A stretch of DNA of 64,000 bases from Nelumbo lutea (taxonomy: Eukaryota; Streptophyta; Magnoliopsida; Proteales; Nelumbonaceae): positions 68,444,401 through 68,508,400 of the forward strand of contig JAKGHH010000001.1 of assembly GCA_022828595.1 (NCBI GenBank). The letters run 5' to 3'. Under the pieces are notes generated by a model, which was given only the letters and a program-made list of their open reading frames with translations, was not told the DNA's origin and made no database searches. The translations under genes were made by a program, and so were the position numbers. Shown here in pieces: positions 56,470-64,000 of this stretch (position 1 is its first letter; every line of letters begins with the position of its first letter).

Positions 56470-56481
56470 TGGTATCAGAGC
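56470..56481 (+). other. Primer-binding site of copia D
   Basis: TGGTATCAGAGC, complementary to the initiator tRNA-Met 3' end. Confidence 0.9.
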
Positions 56482-57029
56482 GGGTACAGTTCTTCTTTCT
56501 TTCTTTTCTTCGTTCCTGTACACTCTAAAATTAAGAGAGTGTATGGAGAGATAGGTTCTCTATAGTATAGAGAATCACTTGCCTAGTTGGTAGAAGGGTT
56601 TGGAGATTTAAGTTCTGGCAGAATTTTGCCAAGAAGTGATGCTGTTTTGCTGCTGCCCGAAACCCTAGCCAATTGGAGATTTTCGAGGTTACCAGGAAAG
56701 GTGAAACTTGGGTGTGGCGCTCTGTGCTTGGAAGTGTCTTGTGACTGCTAAAGGAGGGCGGTTCACGTTAGGAAGAGTTTGGGTCAGTCTGGTTGGTGCG
56801 GCACCATCTTTTCTCTTCCTCCCATCTGTTGGACGGAGCAAAACCCTAGTTTTTCAAGCACCCTTTTTCTGGTTTGACTTCAAGTAAGTTTGCATAGTTA
56901 AAATTTCAGTTCTTTGATTTCCGTTTGATTAATGGAGACATACGGAAGTGAGTTCAAGCAGGTGCCGGTTTCTGGACCTGCTCCAGTAGATTCCGTTTTG
57001 ACTGGTGTTACCACGATTAAGCTAGATGG

Positions 57030-58956
57030 TGTTAGACAGTTTTTGTATGCCCTTAGCTTCAATCTGATTTGATGTACTTTTGTTATTTAGTGGAAATAAA
57101 TAAAGTGCATGTTTGATTCATGTTGTTTGGTTTAATTCTGTGTAAAACCCTAAAACTGGACTTTTATAGAGACTCGTGTTAGTTTTAAATGTTCACAGCC
57201 GTTGGATAAGTCTGGGGAGATTTATCCTGCTAAGGCTGATACTGGTGTGCCACCAAGTGTTGGGATGGCCTGTCTCAGCCACCAGGGTAAGACCCGAGGC
57301 ACATGCAGTATGGGATTACTTGAATCCTTGAACCGGACCAGATTTCCAGTATTGCCCTGGACCTTGGAGATAGATGGGCAAAATTGGAAAGTTACACCTG
57401 ACCCCTAGACTCGATTATGACACTTCACTAGGTGTTGGATCGGGCTGCCTTTGATATGCCAATCAGTGAGATCCTTAGCGGGGATCAAAACCTGGGTATG
57501 TTGGGGCAGTTTGAGAATCATCTGAGTGGGTGATCATAGTGACAGAATCAGCCACTTTGTTGGACAAAGGGTAATGATCGGGAATGCACTCTCTCTGATG
57601 GAAACCAAACTGCCGGCAGTTGATTTCAATCGTTGGAATTTTGTTTTGCAAAATTAATATATTTATATATATATGTACGATTTCGAATTGTTTGCAAATG
57701 GTTTTAATTCCCGGGATCCATGTGAGAGGAGAGAGCGGCACTGTTCCTTGCAGCCGAGGGAGAGGTCCTCTCTTGTCGGGCAGTGCTTGATCATTAAGGG
57801 CTGAGAGGTTAAGTGTAAGACCATTGAGGATAATACCTGATGGGCTAATCTTGCACCTGCCCATAGTCCTTGGGTTTTTATAAGATGGCTTGGCCTAGGG
57901 ACCACTTAATGTAAGTGTTGGGCCCATAGGGTCCATATGATGGACTCAAGGGGTTCATTGAGTTTTTCAGTGAATTCGGCCGGGCCTTGTATTAAAGGCT
58001 GGGCCGAACCCATGTGGCTGGTGTGTAGATCAATGCTTGGGTCCCACGCCATACAAAGAAGCCCAACTGGGCAGCAGATTGGAAAGTAATTAGACACTGA
58101 ACACTTAATGGGCCAGAAGCCCATTTCGAGGTGGGCTGATATGATCACCCATCCTTGGGGCGAATCTGAGATTAATGTTAGTAAAAGGATTGGGCCTTTA
58201 GCCTTATCCACTCTTGGAGACCAAATTCAAATTAGACTTGAATCTGGTAACCTCCTGATAAGATCAGGAGTAAGCTAACTTTATCTGCAGATGGGATTAA
58301 GATTATCCCCTATCCAAATACTGATTTGGATTGGGATAACTCCTAATTAGGAGGATTCTTAATCAAGAAGAAAGGAGGAGAAACCCTAACCAAGAAAGAA
58401 AAATATCAGTTTTCGAACCACCTTGAAGAGAGATAGGATCTCATTCATACTCCAGAAAAGAAAAAAAGGCAATTCAGCCTTTTCGCCTTTAGAGTTCTCC
58501 TCCTGCCGCCGCCATCTGTTTTTGCAAGATTAGATTTTTGCAGAAAAGAACGTCAAGAAATCTGTTCTTGACATTAGTCTTGCAACAAAGACTAAAAGGA
58601 TTCAGTGTTTAGTGTTTCCTGAGGATTCTTGTGAAGGATCCAGTGTGTAGGACGCACCCTGCTGGTTCTGTTCCATCCACAACTGTGTCATCTTCAGCAG
58701 GAACGGATCTTGGAGCATTCTTTGGGCGTGAACACCAACTTTGGGAGATACTGTTTCTCCGGATCAGGTATATTCCTCCCATTTATCTTTTGGTACAGAT
58801 CTGGTTTGATTATGGTTCAAGTAGGATCCTTGAATATTGTATTCTAAACTTAGGGAATATGATTCCCAGTTGGGAGAAGGTAGGAAATTTTTGAAATTCG
58901 CCCACCCATTCCGCAACCTTTTTGGCGTCCATTAGATGGATCCTACCATTCTTTCA
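57030..58956 (+). mobile_element. Solo LTR, copy 4 of the TGTTAGACAG family
   Basis: 1,927 bp, TGTTAGACAG to ACCATTCTTTCA, with exact target duplication GATGG (57025-57029 and 58957-58961). It interrupts the gag glycine codon of copia D, and the host frame is restored when it is removed. This copy defines the family ends best. Confidence 0.95.
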
Positions 58957-61953
58957 GATGGGACGAACTATCTTGCCTGGGCACAGTCTATAAAAATTTA
59001 TGTTTGTAGTAGAGGTAAACTTGGGTATCTCACAGGCAGTAAGGTGAAACCCGAAGAGACAGATCCTGAATTTGAGAGATGGATGCAAGAGAACTATACT
59101 ATTATAGGATGGTTAGTTAACTCTATGCAACCTCATATAAGCCAGCACTATCTCTGGATGTTTTCTGCTAAGGAGATATGGGACAGTATAACTGAGACTT
59201 ATTCACAGAAACTGAATATAGCCTAAGCGTACAAATTGAAAAGTGATGTGAAGAACTTGAGACAGGGGGAGAAGAGTGTAGCAATCTACTACTCCATCCT
59301 AAAATCCCTATGGCAGGAAATTGATGTTATGGAAACTGTGGTATGGGAGAGTAAAAAGGATGCTAAAATGTACAGAAAGCTGGTGGAGAGAAATAGGGTA
59401 TTTGAGTTTCTCACTGGACTCAACCCAGAGTTTGATATTATTAGATAGAATATTTTGGCCAGAGATGATTAGTGAGGAAAGTAGACGACAAGTTCAGTTG
59501 CAGAATCCACTTACAGAGCACTTTGCACATGCGGGAATGAAATCTAAGGGGCCTACTGAAAAGGGGGAGCAGGTGTGTGAATATTGCAAGAAACCACGGC
59601 ATACCAAGGACACCTACTGGAAACTTCACCCTGGACTACTCCTTGAGAGGTTTAAGAACAATCCTAAGAAGGGCAATCAAGCAGGAAAACTCAAGACTGC
59701 TAATGCTGCTACAGTACCTGAAGGGGGAAGTGGGGAGAGTGAGAAAACATCAACCATTGAGCAGTTGGCTGCAATGAAGTTAGACTTTGAGAAGTATGGG
59801 AGGCTCCTAAATCATCTGGAAGCTACAGTTTCTTCTGCCCACCCTTCTAACAGTACATCCTCTTCATCGGCTTTTGCTCACTCAGGTACATATGCCTAAG
59901 CAAATCATGCTTCTGTTTCAGGTAATCATAAACTCCCTTGGATTATAGATTCCGGTGCATCAAACCATACGACCAGCCTATCTAACCTTTTTTGTTCATA
60001 TCATCTCCTCTCTGGGAAAGAGAAAATATCCCTTGCCGATGGGTCACTTGCCCCCATCTTTGCCCCCATCTTTGGTAAAGGAGATATAAAGACCTCTGAC
60101 ACCCTATTCTTATCTTTTGTTCTCCATGTTCCTAAGCTTAACACAATCCATTTATCTGTTAGTAGCTTAACAAAGTCCAAGAACTACAACATAACCTTTT
60201 TTCCCACTCATTGTGTTTTTCAGGACCTGCAGTCTCAGAGGACGATTGAGAGTGGCCATGAGGCGAACGGAATATGCCTGTTGGACACACCAGATCATGC
60301 CTTGGGACCACCTCATGGAGTTGCTTTAGAGTCAGTTGTGTCAGAGTTTGTTAACAAGATTTTGTTATGTCATTTTCGGTTTGGTCATTTGTCTTTTTCT
60401 GCTTTGAGTCATCTGTTCCTAGATATGTTTAAAGGAGTGTCTTTATCTAGTCTTCATTGTGAGTCATGTGAGCTAGCAAAGCATTGTAGACATTCCTATT
60501 CAATCAGTAATAAAACATCTGTTTCTCCTTTCCATATTGTTCACTCTGATGTGTGGGGGCCATATCACATGCCAACCATGGGGGGCTATAGGTATTTTAT
60601 TCTTTTTATTGATGACTATTCCCGTTATACTTGGATTTATCTCATGAAATCCTGGGATGAAGTACCCATTATTGTGAAAAATTTTCATGAACTCATCCTC
60701 ACCCAATTTAATACCCGTATCAAAATATTCCGTTCTGACAATGCTAAGGAGTATTTTGGGAAAACCATCTCCACCTATCTTGAAACTTTTGGGGTTATTC
60801 ATCAAAGTTCTTGTTCCTACACTCCACAACAAAACGGGGTGGCAGAAAGAAAGAACAGACATGTGGTTGAGGTTGCCAGATCCTTTTTATTTGCATCCCA
60901 TGTTCCTGTAAGGTTTTGGGGAGATGCTGTTTATACTGCTACCTACCTGATCAACCGTATGCCCTCCAGGGTTCTTGGCTTTAAAACCCACTTTAGTCTT
61001 CTCTTCCCGGATGAGGATCTCTTTTCTCTCCCTCTCCGTGTCTTTGGGAGTACTTGTTATGTGCATATTCATAGTCACCAAAGGCATAAATTTGAACCTA
61101 AGGCTCATAAGTGTGTGCTTCTGGGATATGCCTCTACACGAAAGGGTTATTGTTGTTTTGATCCAGTTCGTGGCACCCGCTTTGTATCTCGGGATGTCAC
61201 CTTTGCAGAGTTGACTCCTTTCTTTAGTATTCCTCCTGAGGGGGAGACATCTGATAAACCCTTTGCTATGTCTCCAACTGTTCCTCTTCCCATCCCTTGT
61301 GAGTCTGATCATGGGGTGTCCACCTCTTCCACTGGACCCACCCCTGATCCTCCTCTTGCTTCTGTTCCTACTCTCCAAAGGTGTTACCAAAGGCGGAGAT
61401 TCAAACATATGATAGGTTGTTTCCACTCCTTCAGAAGAGCATCTTGCCACTCCCATAGTTCCTGAGGAAACAAGTTAGCCCTCTACTGACCCAACTTCGA
61501 CTGTCCCTGACCTTGATCTTCCTATTGCTCTTCGCAAGGGCAAGCGAAAGAGTACAACCCATTGCATTTCCAAACATTTATCTTACAACCTTCTCTCTCC
61601 TTCCTACTACTCCTTTCTTGCTTCTGTTTCTTCACATGTGATACCCAGGTCTGTACCAGAAGCATTATCTCAACCTAAATGGAGGGATGCTATGATGACT
61701 GAATTTGAAGCATTATATAAGAACCATACTTGGGATATTGTGGACTTGCCAGAAGGGAAGGAACCAATGGGGTGTAAATGGGTGTTTACCATTAAATATC
61801 ACTCTGGTGACTTGATTGAAGGTATAAGGCTAGGTTGGTTGCCAAGGGCTACACCCAAATGTATGGCATTGACTATCTTGAGACATTTGCTCCTGTAGCT
61901 AAGATGACTTCAATTTGGGTCTTGCTTTCTCTAGCAACTACCTTTGATTGGCC

Positions 61954-63905
61954 TAAAGGGATAGGAAATCCATCATATGGACGCCCAAGATTGCGGAATA
62001 AAGGGGGGGAATTTCGAAAATTTTTCTTTCCCTTCAACTGGGAATCGAATTCCCTATTTAGAAAATCATATTTTCAAGGATCATTCTTGAACCATAAACT
62101 GAACCAGATCTGAACCAAAAGGAGGAGAGAGAGATAATACCTGATACAGAGAAATAATATCTCTCAATGGAGGTGTTCACGCCCAAGGTAGAAACCAAAA
62201 TCTGCTCCCACTGAAGATGGCACAGTGCAAGGTGGAGCAGAATCAACAGTGTCCTTCCTAAGAACTTGATTCTTCCCAAGAATCACCTGGATGGCTTGTG
62301 AATACAACTCCTACCAATCTTTTCTCCAAAAGATTGGAATCAAGATCCAATCTTGATTTCTCCCAAGCAATGGAGATCGAACTGCTATAGGCGGCGGCTG
62401 CAGGAAGGAGGTGGCAAGAGAGAATTTGCAGGGTGCAGAATTCTCTCTTCTGTGATCTCAGCTCTGAAGACAAGACGACTGGTTGTCTGTTGTGTTGGAT
62501 GTCTAAAGGCTGCCGCCCCCTCTTCCTTTTATAGACTTAAAGGGATCAGCTCCTAATCCCATTAGGAGTTGCTAACCCAAATCATATCTGGATTAGAAGT
62601 CCCTTTAAGATAAGGGATAATCCTTATCTTATCTGTGGATTAGATCAACCAGCTCCTAATCTAATTAGGAAGTTTCCAAATCTAAATCTCATTTAGATCT
62701 TGGACTCTCTGAGTGGATAGGGTGTGGGCCCAATCCTATCAGCTGATCTTATCTCAGAATTCGCCCCTTAAAGACTAATCAAATTAGCCTAGTTCAAAAT
62801 GGGCTTAAGGCCCATTTAGGGTTATGTATTCATTAAGCCTTCCAAACTGCTGCCCAGTTGGGCTTCCTTGTATGGCGTGGGACCCAAACATTGATCTACA
62901 CATCAGCCACATGGGTTCAGCCTAGCCTTTGTTACAAGGCCTGGCCGAATATACTGTTATGGACAGTGCACCCCCTGAAACCCATCAGATGGGCTCTATG
63001 GGCCCAACACTTACCCTAAGTGGTCCCTGGGCCAAGCCACCTTGTAACACCCAGGGCTGTGGGCAGATGCATGATTAGCTCATCAGGTATTATCCTCAAT
63101 GGTCTTACACTTAACCTCTCAGCCCATAATGATTATACACTGCCTGACAAGAGAGGACCTCTCCCTCGGCTGCAAGGAACAGTGTTGCACTCTCTCAAGT
63201 ATGGATCCTGGGAATTAAAACCTTTTGCAAATCATTTCGAAACCATAATTTATATACTTTTATATCTCATATAAAATATATTTTGCAAAACAAATTTCAA
63301 TGATTGAAATCGGCTGCCGGCAGTCTTGGTTTCCATCAGTGAGAGTGCATCCCCGATCATTACCTTTGTCCGACAAAGGGGCTGATCCTGTCACTATGAT
63401 CACCCACTCCGATGAATTCTCAGACTGTCCCAACATACCCAGGTTTTGACCCCTGCTAAGGATCTCACTGATTGGTACATCAAAGACAGCCCAATCCGAC
63501 ACCTAGTGCAGTATCATAATCGAGTTTAGGGGTCGGGTGTAACTTTCCAGTTTTGCCCATCAATCTCCAAGGTCCAGGGCAATATTGAAAATCTGGTCCA
63601 GTTCAAAGATTCAATTAATCCCACACTGTATGTGCCTAGGGTCTCACCCTGGTAGCTGAGACAAGCCACCCCAACCGACTTGGTGGCACCACAGTGTCAG
63701 CCTTGTCAGGATAGGTCTCCCCAGACCGATCCACTGGTTGTGAACATTCTAAACTAACACGAGTCTCATTAAGTGTCCAGTTTAAGGGTATTACATAGAA
63801 ACATACCAAGTGAACATGAATCAAATATGCACTTTTATTCATTTACAATAAACTCATAAAGTACATTTTGATTGAAGCTAAGGGCATACAAAAAACTGTC
63901 TAACA
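61954..63905 (-). mobile_element. Solo LTR, copy 5 of the TGTTAGACAG family
   Basis: 1,952 bp in minus orientation with exact target duplication TGGCC (61949-61953 and 63906-63910). It interrupts copia D RT between TTFDWP and LHQFDVKN, and frame is restored on removal. The family's terminal CA has changed to TA at the 61954 end. A TATAAAA box (minus strand) lies at 62527-62533. Confidence 0.95.
62527..62533 (-). promoter_or_regulatory. TATA box in solo LTR copy 5
   Basis: TATAAAA on the minus strand followed by GGAAGAGGGGGCGGC, equivalent to 21018-21024 in copy 2. Confidence 0.6.
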
Positions 63906-64000
63906 TGGCCCCTACACCAGTTTGATGTTAAAAATGCCTTTTTGATTGGGGATCTGCATGAAGATGTCTATATATCTCTACCTCTAGGGGTGTATGGGAA

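Larger units (their letters stand above)
56130..64000 (+). mobile_element. Ty1/copia retrotransposon D, runs off the right edge
   Basis: A 5' LTR of about 337 bp (start uncertain) is followed by primer-binding site TGGTATCAGAGC at 56470-56481, a leader, and a gag start at 56932. Coding continues in plus orientation to the window end with two solo LTRs inserted (57030-58956, 61954-63905). Removing each insertion together with one target copy restores the local frame. The 3' LTR and RNase H lie beyond 64000. Confidence 0.9.
56932..64000 (+). pseudogene. Copia D gag-pol relic, interrupted by two solo LTRs
   Basis: Gag starts METYGSEFKQVP at 56932 and reaches TTIKLDG at 57029. After the first solo LTR it continues TNYLAWAQSIKIYV. 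Stops occur near 59223 and 59446. The zinc knuckle reads CEYCKKPRHTKDTY, the last cysteine having become tyrosine. The protease WIIDSGASNHTT is intact (about 59940). Integrase has HFRFGH with CESC, HSDVWGP, FRSDNAKEYF and QQNGVAERKNR, i.e. all catalytic positions. An open stretch of 394 codons spans 60281-61465. RT starts EALYKNHTWDIVDLPEGK, has a one-base loss near 61823, and resumes [14 protein letters not shown]. After the second solo LTR it continues LHQFDVKNAFLIGDL to the edge. Confidence 0.9.

Noticed and set aside
60500..61456. Minus-strand ORFs of 120 and 189 codons
   Set aside because: Shadows of the copia D integrase frame on the plus strand.
1..64000. CRISPR arrays, operons, bacterial promoters, ribosome binding sites, rRNA or tRNA genes
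   Set aside because: None seen; the window is plant nuclear DNA and the regular repeats present are transposon arms, LTRs or microsatellites.

Overview
The window is plant nuclear DNA. It holds two conserved plant genes with GT-AG introns, and almost everything else is transposable-element sequence: Ty1/copia elements primed by initiator tRNA-Met, a Retand/Tat-like Ty3/gypsy element, L1-type LINEs, hAT-like, Mutator-like and Tourist-like elements, and AT microsatellites. Very long TE-filled introns and many hAT-like elements would suit a woody or early-diverging eudicot genome, but the species cannot be named from the sequence.

Genes. At the left edge (1-1075, minus) is the 5' end of CLASP, a microtubule-associated protein, with exon 1, intron 1 and part of exon 2. 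In the middle (30670-44220, minus) are the seven 3'-terminal exons of a TONSOKU/BRU1/MGO3-like gene (leucine-rich-repeat C-terminus). All its reading frames and splice phases are intact. Its last intron is 11.5 kb and the intron upstream of the first visible exon must exceed 19.7 kb, if the gene is complete at all.

Layout. 1076-10441: CLASP promoter side, then AT-rich intergenic DNA with several word-repeat hAT-like elements, a foldback MITE and small tandem repeats. 10442-17227: a Ty3/gypsy element with both LTRs and TATTT target duplications, internally deleted, split by a solo LTR, and carrying an antisense ORF. 18405-21712: an L1-type LINE relic split by a MITE-like element and a second solo LTR. 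21713-30669: AT-rich DNA with a Tourist-like MITE, hAT-like and Mutator-like elements. 30822-42354: the last TONSOKU intron, holding a solo LTR and a nest of hAT-like A around hAT-like B, which in turn contains a GATACG-type element and copia A. 44221-56129: a copia relic, LINE-1 split by copia B, and LINE-2 split by copia C. 56130-64000: copia D, cut twice by solo LTRs in opposite orientations and running off the right edge.

Main observations. (1) Many elements share one architecture: Ac-like termini (TAGGGNTG type), arms densely packed with one short word that differs between families, and an AT-rich core. Three have convincing 8-bp target duplications. (2) Five solo LTRs of one roughly 1.6-1.96 kb LTR family occur with no full-length partner in the window. 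(3) Copia C has a 5' LTR followed by a copy of its own 3' flank, including the target duplication. This looks like a repair or gene-conversion scar.
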